64,000 nucleotides of DNA from Iamia sp038233075 (GTDB lineage: Bacteria; Actinomycetota; Acidimicrobiia; Acidimicrobiales; Iamiaceae), in the NCBI GenBank assembly GCA_038233075.1, contig JBBSMQ010000001.1, positions 1 to 64,000 on the forward strand, read 5' to 3'. The notes beneath the pieces are model-generated. The model did not search any database, was not told the DNA's origin, and saw nothing but the letters and a program-made list of their open reading frames with translations. The position numbers were made by a program, and so were the translations under genes. Below are positions 33,846-41,115 of this stretch, piece by piece (position 1 is the first letter of the stretch; each line of letters opens with the position of its first letter).

Positions 33846-34121
33846 TTACCCGCCTGCCACCGCGGGGATGATGGCGACGGTCTCGCCGTCGGGCACGGGG
33901 GTGTCGAGGCCCTGGAGGAAGCGGACGTCGTCATCGGTGACGAAGACGTTGACGAACCGGCGCAGCTGGCCGCCGTCGTCGAGCAGGCGCTCCTTGAAGC
34001 CCGGGTGGGCACCTTCCAGGCCCTCGAACACCTGGGCGACGGTGTCGCCCTCGACCGACACCTCGGCCGACCCCGCGGTGAGGGTCCGGAGCGTGGTCGG
34101 GACGCGGACAGTGACGCTCAT
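33846..34121 (-). CDS. MoaD/ThiS-like sulfur carrier protein
   Basis: 91 residues with the beta-grasp fold: MSVTVRVPTTLRTLTAGSAE, EGDTVAQVFEGLEGAHPGFK, RRFVNVFVTDDDVRFLQGLD, and the C-terminal Gly-Gly after IIPAVAGG needed for adenylation and thiocarboxylate formation. This variant, with the long RLLDDGGQLRRFVNVFVTDD loop, is often used as a sulfur donor for cysteine or molybdopterin synthesis (CysO/MoaD-like). No cysM, Mec or moaE is adjacent, so the partner is unknown. The stop abuts a repeat element. Confidence 0.85.
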   Translation of the reverse strand: MSVTVRVPTTLRTLTAGSAEVSVEGDTVAQVFEGLEGAHPGFKERLLDDGGQLRRFVNVFVTDDDVRFLQGLDTPVPDGETVAIIPAVAGG

Positions 34122-34218
34122 CGTGGGGGACTGCTCCTGAGTGGGGATCGCCGCGGTCACGGCGAGCATCCGGGGTCCGGGTGCGGAGAGGATGGTAGCG
34201 GTGCGCTCGCCCGACCGG

Positions 34219-35529
34219 TCAGGACGGCGTCGCCGGGGTCGACCCTCGGGGCGCGACGTCCCCGGCCAGGGTCGCCCGCGAGGAACCGGCGGCGGCCGGC
34301 ACCGGGTCGAGGGCGTCGGCGGGAGGCGACGTCGAGGTCGCTCCCTGCTCGGCCTCGATCTCCTCCTCGGCCTCGGCCTCGGCGTCGGCGTCGGGGAGCT
34401 CGTCGTCGGGAAGGTCGTCCTGGGCCGGGACCCCTCGTTCGGGGTAGGGCTCGTCGAGCCCCGGGACGGTGACGCCGACCACCCACTTCCGCCATAGGTG
34501 CCCACCCACGATCTTGACCGTGGCGGTGAGGGGCACGGCCAGCAGGAGCCCGAAGAAGCCGCCGACGGTGCCCCAGGCCAGCAGGGCCATCATCACCGCC
34601 GCCGGGTGGAGCTGGACGGCTCGACGCATCACCGTCGGGGTGATGAGGTGGTTGTCGATCTGCTGGACGACGATCATCACCACCGCGACCAGCACCGCGG
34701 TCTTGATGTCGCGGGTGGCGAGGGCCACGACGATGCCGGGCACGGCGCCGACCCAGGGGCCGATGAGCGGCACCATGTTGAACAGTCCGGCGATCATGCC
34801 GACCACGAGCCACAGCGGCAGCTGGATGATCCACAGACCGATCGAGGCCATGACCCCGACGATGAGCGCGACGGCCAGCTGACCGCGGAAGAAGCCGCCG
34901 ATGGCGCCGTGCAGCCGGTGGCTGAGAAACATGACCTCTCGCTTGTTGCGCGCCGGGATCAGCTCCTCCACACGGGTGCGGACGTCAGGGAGGTCGACCA
35001 ACAGGTAGAAGGCCAGGATGGGCCCGAGCAGGAAGATGATGCCGACCTCGAAGACCCGAGCCCCGTACTCGCGGAGCGTCGCCACCTGATCGCCGACGTC
35101 CTGCTGCTGCTGACCCGACGTCTGGTCCTCGATCTCGCTGACCGACGGGACGTGGACGGGCCAGTCGTCGCGCTCGGAGCGTCGCGACAGGTCGTTGATC
35201 CAGTCCTCGGCGTCAGCCCGGAGCTCGGGCCAGCGGTCCGACACCTCACCGGCCTGGTTGGAGACCAAGGGGTAGAGCACCGCACCCAGCAGCGCGAACA
35301 GGACGAGGACGGCCCCGAAGGCCATGAAGGTGCCGAGGAGCCGGGGGATGTTCCGACGCTCAAGCCGGGACACGATGGGGTTGAGCAGGAACACCAGGGC
35401 GCCGGCCAGCACCAGCGGTGGGAACACGACCCGGAACTGCCACGCCACCACGCCGATGAGGAGCACCACGACGGCGATGCCCGCCAGCCACCAGGCCGTG
35501 CGGCCGATGCGCGCCAGGCGTTCCTCCAT
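34219..35529 (-). CDS. AI-2E family transporter (PerM/TqsA-like)
   Basis: About 436 residues from ATG 35529 (a TTG six bases upstream is possible). Membrane helices: TAWWLAGIAVVVLLIGVVAW, VFPPLVLAGALVFLLNPIVS, LGTFMAFGAVLVLFALLGAV, then a large soluble loop, GIIFLLGPILAFYLLVDLPD, QLAVALIVGVMASIGLWIIQ, the family motif GLFNMVPLIGPWVGAVPGIV, and VAVVMIVVQQIDNHLITPTV. The C-terminal ~85 residues are acidic, Glu/Ala/Pro-rich and disordered. Members export signals, ions or small molecules; the substrate is unknown. It stands alone between the MoaD-like and glycerate kinase genes. Confidence 0.9.
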   Translation of the reverse strand: MEERLARIGRTAWWLAGIAVVVLLIGVVAWQFRVVFPPLVLAGALVFLLNPIVSRLERRNIPRLLGTFMAFGAVLVLFALLGAVLYPLVSNQAGEVSDRWPELRADAEDWINDLSRRSERDDWPVHVPSVSEIEDQTSGQQQQDVGDQVATLREYGARVFEVGIIFLLGPILAFYLLVDLPDVRTRVEELIPARNKREVMFLSHRLHGAIGGFFRGQLAVALIVGVMASIGLWIIQLPLWLVVGMIAGLFNMVPLIGPWVGAVPGIVVALATRDIKTAVLVAVVMIVVQQIDNHLITPTVMRRAVQLHPAAVMMALLAWGTVGGFFGLLLAVPLTATVKIVGGHLWRKWVVGVTVPGLDEPYPERGVPAQDDLPDDELPDADAEAEAEEEIEAEQGATSTSPPADALDPVPAAAGSSRATLAGDVAPRGSTPATPS

Positions 35530-35592
35530 GGACAAAGGGTACTGGCCCGTCGCGCCGGAGTCGTGACCAGAGAGGGCCGTGACGCAACGGCG

Positions 35593-36585
35593 TCAGGACA
35601 CCCAGGACCGTAGGCGCTCGGTCACGGCGGCCTCGACCGAGGCCACGGTGTCGGTCCGGGCCGCGTCGGGGCCGACCCGGTCGACCAGCGCCTCGGCGTC
35701 GATGCGCGACTCCAGACCGTCGAAGACCTGGCCGGCCACGACGAGGACCGGCACGTCGAGGGCGGCGGCCAGCTCGACGACGCCGCCGACGACCTTGCCA
35801 TCGAAGGACTGCTGGTCGACGAAGCCCTCGCCGGTGATGACCAGGTCCGCCCCCTCGATGCACTCGTCGAGGTCGAGCTCCTCCGCGACCAGGTCGAACC
35901 CGGACACGACGTCGGCGCCGACCGCGGCCAGTCCTCCGGCCAACCCACCGGCCGCACCGGCCCCGTCGAGGTCCGTCACGTCGATACCGTGGTCCTCGAG
36001 GTAGATCTGGGCCAGGCGCTCGAGGCGGCGACGGAGCAGCTCGACCTGGGCGGCGGAGGCGCCCTTCTGGGGACCGAACACCTCGGCCGCATCGGTGAAC
36101 CGGGTGCGCACGTCCGACGCCATCACCAGCTCGATCCCCCGCAACCGCTGCACGGGGTGCAGGGCGCGCAGGGCACCGAGGCCCCCGTCGGTCGTCGCCG
36201 AGCCGCCCAGGGCCACGATCACCCGCCGGGCACCGAGCTCGACGGCGGCGCCGATCAGCTCACCGGTGCCGTAGGTGGTGGCCGACACCGCATCGTTGCC
36301 CTCGGGCCCGCCGACCAGGTCGAGCCCTGAGGCCCGGGCCGACTCGATCACCGCCGTGCCCCGTCGCAACCGCCAGGCCGCCTCGACCGGGTCGCCCAGC
36401 GGACCGGTCACCAGGGTGGTCCGGTTGGGGCCGCCCAGCACCTCGAGGGTGCCCTCACCGCCGTCGGCCAGCGGCACCTCGTCACAGTCCCAGCCGACCG
36501 CGGCGGCGGCCCGGCCCATCGCCGCCGCCACCTCGGCCGCGGTCGCCGTGCCTCGGAACTTGTCGGGTGCGGCCACGACGCGCAT
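35593..36585 (-). CDS. Glycerate kinase (GarK/GlxK family)
   Basis: 330 residues from ATG 36585 (MRVVAAPDKFRGTATAAEVA, the standard opening with the APDKF motif). ADGGEGT (substrate loop), YGTGELIGAAVELGARRVIV, ALGGSATTDGGLGALRAL (phosphate-binding) and AGAAGGLAGGLAAVGADVVS plus LVITGEGFVDQQSFDGKVVG are all present. It phosphorylates D-glycerate, feeding photorespiratory- or glyoxylate-derived carbon into glycolysis. An ATG at 36594 (MGPM) is an alternative start. The gene is divergent from otsA. Confidence 0.92.
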   Translation of the reverse strand: MRVVAAPDKFRGTATAAEVAAAMGRAAAAVGWDCDEVPLADGGEGTLEVLGGPNRTTLVTGPLGDPVEAAWRLRRGTAVIESARASGLDLVGGPEGNDAVSATTYGTGELIGAAVELGARRVIVALGGSATTDGGLGALRALHPVQRLRGIELVMASDVRTRFTDAAEVFGPQKGASAAQVELLRRRLERLAQIYLEDHGIDVTDLDGAGAAGGLAGGLAAVGADVVSGFDLVAEELDLDECIEGADLVITGEGFVDQQSFDGKVVGGVVELAAALDVPVLVVAGQVFDGLESRIDAEALVDRVGPDAARTDTVASVEAAVTERLRSWVS

Positions 36586-36749
36586 CGGGCCCATCCTCGC
36601 GGACGGCGCGCGTGCCCCCTCGCCCGGGGTCGGGAGAAACCGCCAACGTGAGCGCGATGCTCCGCATCGAACTCGAAGAACCCCGGTGGGGAGCGGGAGG
36701 GGGCAGAGGCTCCGCATCGAGAACGAAGACCTAGCGCTACGGTCGGACC

Positions 36750-38117
36750 GTGGCCGACCGTGCGACCGTGATCGTCTCCAACCGGGGGCCCGTCAGCTTC
36801 CACCGCGGACCCGACGGTGCCCTCGAGGGCCGACGAGGCGCCGGCGGCCTGGTGTCGGGGCTGGCCCCGCTGGTGGCCGACACGCCGACGACCTGGGTGG
36901 CCGCGGCCCTGTCCGACGAGGATCGCGAGGCCGCGGCCGACGGGGTGGTCGAGACCGACGGCCTGCGGGTGCGCACCGTCGCCCCTGACCCCGACGACCT
37001 GCGTCAGGCCTACGACGTGGTCAGCAACCAGACGTTGTGGTTCGCCCACCACGGCATGCTCGACCGCTACCGCAACCCGACCTTCGACGCCACCTGGTTC
37101 GCGGCCTGGGATGCCTACCGGCGCGTCAACCACGCCTTCGCCGACACCGTGGCCGAGCTGGCCCCCGAGCGGGCGGTGGTGCTGGTGCAGGACTACCACC
37201 TGATGCTCGTGGCCCCGGCCCTGGCCGACCACAGACCGGACCTGGACTGCGTCCACTTCAGCCACACGCCCTTCGCCCGACCGACCGAGCTGGCGGTGCT
37301 GCCGACGGCCGTGCGCGCCGAGATGATGGGGGGGCTCGCCGCCCACCGGGCCTGCGGGTTCCACTCCGAGCGCTGGGCCGCCGCGGCCCGGGGGTGCGCC
37401 CGCGCCGTCGATCACGACCTCCGGACCTTCGTGGCCCCCCTGGGCCCCGACCCCGACGACCTGGCTGCGAGCAGAGCGACCCCGGCGTGCGAGGAGGCCT
37501 TCGAGCGCCTCGACGGCCTCGTCGGTGACCGGTCCTTCCTCGTTCGGGTCGATCGCATCGAGCTGTCCAAGAACATCCTGCGGGGGTTCCTGGCCTACGA
37601 CCACCTGCTGGCCAGCCGGCCCGAGTGGCAAGGTCGGGTGGTCTTCGGCGCCTTCGTGTACCCGTCGCGCGAAGGCGTCGCCGCCTACCGGCACTACCGG
37701 GAGGACGTCGACCGCACGATCGAGGAGGTCAACCAGCGCTGGGGCACCGACGACTGGGTGCCGATCATCTACGAACCCGACGACGACTACCTGCGGTCGG
37801 TCGCCGCCCTCCGCCGGGCCGATGCGGTGGTCGTCAACCCGATCCGCGACGGGCTCAACCTGGTGGGCAAGGAGAGCGTGCTGCTCAACGAGCGCGACGC
37901 CGTCCTGCTGCTCAGCGAGGGCGCGGGCGCCTGGGACGAGCTGTCCGACGGCGTCGTGCCCATCGACGCGTGGGATGTGGTGGCGGCGGCCGACGCCCTC
38001 CACCAGGCCCTCACCATGGGGGCCGAGGAGCGTTCCACCCGCGCCGCCCGCCTCCGCCGCACCATCGCCGACCGGACCCCGGCCCGCTGGCTGGCCGACC
38101 AGCAGGCTCAGGTCTGA
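36750..38117 (+). CDS. otsA: Trehalose-6-phosphate synthase (GT20)
   Basis: 455 residues from GTG 36750. N-terminal VIVSNRGPVSFHRGPDG, then GRRGAGGLVSGLAPLV (UDP/GDP-glucose-binding loop), VLVQDYHLMLVAPALA, VHFSHTPFARPTEL (HTPFP-like motif) and RVDRIELSKNILRGFLAY. The last of these carries the donor-binding Arg/Lys pair of GT20, followed by NPIRDGLNLVGKESVLLNER with the donor Asp/Glu. It makes trehalose-6-phosphate, which OtsB encoded convergently at 38278 would dephosphorylate. About 160 bases of non-coding DNA separate the two stops. Nucleotide-sugar specificity is not determinable here. Confidence 0.93.
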   Translation: MADRATVIVSNRGPVSFHRGPDGALEGRRGAGGLVSGLAPLVADTPTTWVAAALSDEDREAAADGVVETDGLRVRTVAPDPDDLRQAYDVVSNQTLWFAHHGMLDRYRNPTFDATWFAAWDAYRRVNHAFADTVAELAPERAVVLVQDYHLMLVAPALADHRPDLDCVHFSHTPFARPTELAVLPTAVRAEMMGGLAAHRACGFHSERWAAAARGCARAVDHDLRTFVAPLGPDPDDLAASRATPACEEAFERLDGLVGDRSFLVRVDRIELSKNILRGFLAYDHLLASRPEWQGRVVFGAFVYPSREGVAAYRHYREDVDRTIEEVNQRWGTDDWVPIIYEPDDDYLRSVAALRRADAVVVNPIRDGLNLVGKESVLLNERDAVLLLSEGAGAWDELSDGVVPIDAWDVVAAADALHQALTMGAEERSTRAARLRRTIADRTPARWLADQQAQV

Positions 38118-38277
38118 CCCCGGCGGCAGGATTGCGAGCCAGACCTGGCCACCGGCCCCAGGCACCCATCGCCCCGCCCGCGGCCAACGTGTCCCCACCG
38201 CATCCGTCCCCCTCCCCGACAGACGCTCCCCGGATCGCAGGCCCGGTCCTCACCGGCGCTCGGGCCCGACGACGAGC

Positions 38278-39054
38278 TCAGGTCACGGGGAGCAGGGAGC
38301 GCAGCCAGGCGACGGCATCGCTCGGGCCGTCGACGACCAGGTCGGCCCGGTCGACCAGCGCGGCGACGGACTCCTCGGTGCGGACCGCCACCCGCACGGT
38401 GGTCAGACCGGCGCCGGCGAGGCGGTCGAGGGCGTCGAAGGCGGTGAGATCGCCGAGGTCGTCGCCCAGGAAGCACGCCGCCGTGCACCCGGCGGCCAGC
38501 TCCTCGACCACCGTGCCCTTGTCGGGAGCGCCCTGGGGGTGGACCTCGAAGGAGAGGCGGGCGGGCCGGGCCGCGAGGCCGTGGGCGGCGGCGACCTCCT
38601 GGGCCAGGGACCGCACCGCAGGGCCCGCCTCCGGCTCCCGGCGGAAGTGCACGGTGAGCGAGAGGCGCTTGCGCTCCACCGTCGTCCCCGGCGGCAGCCG
38701 GGACTCCAGCTCGACCGCGGCGGCGGCCACGTCGTGCGCCCAACGGGCGGCGCCGGGGGCATCGACCACGGCCCCACCGTCGCGGCGTTCGGCACCGTAG
38801 AGCCCGGCCAGGTGGAGACGGGCGTCCGGGAGGTGGCGGGCCAGCACCTCGACCGGCCGTCCCGACACCACACCGACCCGACGGGCCACCCCGGCCAGGG
38901 CGGCCAGGGCATCGACCGCGCCGGGCACGGGCACCGCGGCGGCGGGGTCGGCGACGAGCGCCGACAGCGTCCCGTCGAAGTCGGTGAGGATCGCGGCGGT
39001 GGCGACCTGGTCGCGCAGCTCGTGCCGCCTGGTTCGCTCCCTGCGCTCGCTCAT
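38278..39054 (-). CDS. otsB: Trehalose-6-phosphate phosphatase
   Basis: 258 residues, HAD superfamily. Motif I is LTDFDGTLSALV (nucleophile DxD), motif II VVSGRPVEVLAR, motif III with the PDKGTVVEELA lysine, and motif IV CFLGDDLGDLTAFDAL. The cap carries AARPARLSFEVHPQGAPDKG, typical of OtsB. It should complete trehalose synthesis with the convergent otsA. The start ATG at 39054 is preceded by a ~65-nt leader that is repeated upstream of the acyltransferase-like gene at 63053. Confidence 0.9.
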   Translation of the reverse strand: MSERRERTRRHELRDQVATAAILTDFDGTLSALVADPAAAVPVPGAVDALAALAGVARRVGVVSGRPVEVLARHLPDARLHLAGLYGAERRDGGAVVDAPGAARWAHDVAAAAVELESRLPPGTTVERKRLSLTVHFRREPEAGPAVRSLAQEVAAAHGLAARPARLSFEVHPQGAPDKGTVVEELAAGCTAACFLGDDLGDLTAFDALDRLAGAGLTTVRVAVRTEESVAALVDRADLVVDGPSDAVAWLRSLLPVT

Positions 39055-39115
39055 CGATGCGCGACCACGTCGCCGAACACCTCAGGGACCTCGATCCTCG
39101 CCCAGCACCGATGAG
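39049..39115 (-). repeat. Leader element upstream of otsB, copy 1
   Basis: On the minus strand CTCATCGGTGCTGGGCGAGG, then ATCGAGGTCC and GCGACGTGGTCGCGCATCGA, runs up to the ATGAGCG start. Aligned without gaps, roughly three quarters of positions match 63049-63114, which occupies the same place relative to another start codon. Confidence 0.6.
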
Positions 39116-39145
39116 GACCGGTGTGGTCGGCGCGAGCGCTCCGGG

Positions 39146-39721
39146 TCAACCCGCGGCGTCGTCGCCGATGACCACCACGATGCTGGCCTCGTCGCTGCCG
39201 GGGCCAGGCGACTCCGATGGCTTCGGCTCGATCACCGCGTCGGGGATGCCGAGCACGCTGCGCACCGCCTCGGCATCGGCCTGGAGCTCGGGGTCGGCGT
39301 AGATGGTGGTGGTCGTCAGATCGACGACCGCTCCGGTGGCGTCGAGGGCTGCGTAGCCCGCGGCCGCGACCTTGGCCTCGTTGTCAGCGGCGATGCCCTC
39401 GACGTTCGCCGACGTGCCGTTGAGGACGAGCACGCTGACGTCGGCGGGCGGCCGCGTGTCGGGGCCCTCGGGGGGGGTGGTGGGGGTGGTGGGGGTGGTG
39501 GTGGACGAGGAGGCGATGGGCCCCGCCGTGGTCGGGGGCAGGCTGGTCGAGCCGGCGAAGGTGGTGGAGGACGACGACGCCCCGGTGGTCGCGGCCTCGG
39601 CCGCGCCGGAATCGTCGCCTCCGCTGCGGGCCAGGAGGGCCAGACCGATCACGATGGCGACGACCAGCACCACGGCCCCCCGCAGGGTGGCGCCGTCGCG
39701 TCCGGTGGTGGGGGCGGTCAC
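39146..39721 (-). CDS. LytR C-terminal domain protein, membrane-anchored
   Basis: 191 residues from GTG 39721. One N-terminal membrane helix (GAVVLVVAIVIGLALLARSG), then a Ser/Thr/Pro-rich extracytoplasmic linker of ~55 residues, coded by G/T-rich DNA on the plus strand, and a LytR_C domain (VSVLVLNGTSANVEGIAADN, AGYAALDATGAVVDLTTTTI, YADPELQADAEAVRSVLGIP). LytR_C domains are found in envelope proteins of actinobacteria alone or after LCP enzymes; the function of stand-alone forms is unknown. The GTG overlaps the stop of a short upstream ORF by four bases. Confidence 0.8.
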   Translation of the reverse strand: MTAPTTGRDGATLRGAVVLVVAIVIGLALLARSGGDDSGAAEAATTGASSSSTTFAGSTSLPPTTAGPIASSSTTTPTTPTTPPEGPDTRPPADVSVLVLNGTSANVEGIAADNEAKVAAAGYAALDATGAVVDLTTTTIYADPELQADAEAVRSVLGIPDAVIEPKPSESPGPGSDEASIVVVIGDDAAG

Positions 39722-39864
39722 CGGCGGACCCGTGCCGACTCGGCCGCCGGGGCTGTGCCGATGGTGGGTTCCTCCAGCGCAACGCGGGACCACCCCGGGC
39801 GCGCCAGGGCCGGGGTGGCGCGGTGTCGAACGGTCGGCAGCGACATGGCGTCCAGGTTGGTCAC
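39718..39864 (-). CDS. Possible short ORF coupled to the LytR_C gene
   Basis: From a GTG at 39864 (or ATG 39846) a 42-48 residue frame reads MSLPTVRHRATPALARPGWS and EEPTIGTAPAAESARVRR, ending in a GTGA overlap with the LytR_C start. The overlap is the main evidence for translation. In many actinobacteria a DUF3263 gene precedes this kind of protein, but no DUF3263 signature is visible here. Low confidence. Confidence 0.3.
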   Translation of the reverse strand: MTNLDAMSLPTVRHRATPALARPGWSRVALEEPTIGTAPAAESARVRR

Positions 39865-40158
39865 AGCGCGACAGCCTACGCAAGCACCCGCCCCGGAACC
39901 GCCACCCACCTGAGCCCGTCCACGTGCCGTTGGCGCCCCGTGGACCGCGTCCGGGGATGCTCGTCGCGAAGGGTGGGCCGGCGCCCAGCCACCCGAGCGG
40001 GGGTGCCCTCTCCCGAGGATCACTTCCGCGATGGACGGCGGATCGGCTCCTGCCCGGTGACCGATGTCCCGGTTTCCGACGGACCCGGCCGGGGCAGAGA
40101 CCATCGGTCCCCTTTGCGGCGCCCCTGGGGTGGCCGCGCAACACCCGGAGAGTGCACC

Positions 40159-40431
40159 ATGGCTGACAAGGACACCGGACCCGAGGCTGGCGCCAAGGGA
40201 TTCCTCGAGGATGCCAAGGGAAAGCTGAAGGCGGCCGCCGGCTCCCTCACGGGTCGCAACGACCTCAAGAAGGAGGGCGAGGCCCAGCAGGACAAGGCCG
40301 AGGCCGAGCGCGACGTCGCCGCCAAGGAAGCCGAGGCCGAGCGGGCCCGGGCCGAGGCGGAGGCCCACGAGGCCGAGCGGGCCCGGGCCGAGGCGGAGGC
40401 CCACGAGGCCGAGCAGCGGGCGCACGAGTAG
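40159..40431 (+). CDS. CsbD-like / microaggregate-binding stress protein with tandem Ala/Glu repeats
   Basis: 90 residues. The N-terminal half (GAKGFLEDAKGKLKAAAGSL, TGRNDLKKEGEAQQDKAEAE) is a CsbD-like stress domain. The C-terminal half is a charged helix built from EAERARAEAEAH, present twice in tandem. GGAGAG lies upstream of the ATG. Hydrophilic, highly helical and probably induced by general stress as in other CsbD proteins; no direct evidence of the regulator. About 290 bases upstream show no gene. Confidence 0.8.
   Translation: MADKDTGPEAGAKGFLEDAKGKLKAAAGSLTGRNDLKKEGEAQQDKAEAERDVAAKEAEAERARAEAEAHEAERARAEAEAHEAEQRAHE
40333..40404 (+). repeat. Exact 36-nt tandem duplication inside the CsbD-like gene
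   Basis: Two identical 36-base units at 40333-40368 and 40369-40404, each starting GAGGCCGAGCGGGCCCGGGC, encode EAERARAEAEAH twice. No base differs between the copies, so the duplication is recent or homogenised. Confidence 0.95.
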
Positions 40432-40471
40432 CGCGCTCCCGAGAGCGGCACCCCCACTCTGGTCGCCATGG

Positions 40472-40741
40472 GTGAGCGACGCGGCGTCGACCATCACCGC
40501 CGGCGTGCTGGCCCACCCCTGCGGCGACGACCAGCCCTGCGACCGTCTGGTGGTCAGGTCGATCAAGGAGGCGGCCGGGGTCCTGGGCAACAGCCCCACC
40601 GTGTGTCGCACCTCGTACGTCCACCCGGTGGTTCCCGAGTCCTACCGGGACGGCAGCCTGAGCGAGGCGTGGGACGGCTCCCGGTCGACGGCCACCATGG
40701 CCCGCTCCGAGCGAGCCGTCCGTCGGCTGTTCCTGGGCTGA
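40472..40741 (+). pseudogene. C-terminal relic of a DNA topoisomerase IB
   Basis: The frame contains RLVVRSIKEAAGVLGNSPTV followed by CRTSYVHPVVPESYRDG and a C-terminal ATMARSERAVRRLFLG. These are the last two helices of poxvirus-type bacterial topoisomerase IB, including the catalytic Tyr in TSYVHP. The ~250-residue N-terminal and core domains, with the Arg/Lys/His catalytic residues, are absent; upstream is the CsbD-like gene. It is therefore a truncated remnant and cannot relax DNA. Confidence 0.75.
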
Positions 40742-40865
40742 GCGCACCCCGACCGCTCGACGGCGAGGGACGACGCCAACCACGGCGCTGCCGGGAGGCG
40801 CCCACGCTTGCGCCTACGATCGACACCCACGCCGAAGGCAGTGGGCGCCTTGCCCTCGACGTTGT

Positions 40866-40939
40866 GCCCGTGTAGCTCAGATGGCCAGAGCAACCGCCTT
40901 GTAAGCGGTAGGTCGTGGGTTCGAGTCCCACCTCGGGCT
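40866..40939 (+). tRNA. tRNA-Thr (anticodon UGU)
   Basis: Cloverleaf read by eye: acceptor GCCCGTG with CTCGGGC (one mismatch), D-arm GCTC-GAGC, anticodon stem ACCGC/GCGGT with loop CTTGTAA (anticodon TGT at 40900-40902), and T-arm GTGGG TTCGAGT CCCAC. CCA is not encoded. The 3' half is repeated at 43084-43119. Confidence 0.93.
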
Positions 40940-41115
40940 CTCGCACGGGGCCCCAGCGGCCATCTCCCTCTTCGCTGCGCCCGACGGGATGGAGGTCGCG
41001 ACCTTCGCCGCTGGTTCCTCTCACCAGAGATCGGGACCGTGTTCCGACGTCGAGCAGCGACGCGCCACCCAACCCGCCGATTTTTGCGGGCGAGACACCT
41101 CGCTAGTGTCACGGC

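Noticed and set aside
39471..39506. G-rich run with repeated GGTGGTGGGGGTGG, a possible G-quadruplex
   Set aside because: It is simply the complement of the codons for the Pro/Thr-rich linker of the LytR_C protein; a structural role cannot be supported from sequence alone.
41073..41090. CCCGC-N8-GCGGG with a T5 run before the membrane glycosyltransferase gene
   Set aside because: Only a 5-bp stem; the T run lies in the loop rather than after the stem, so it is not a convincing terminator.
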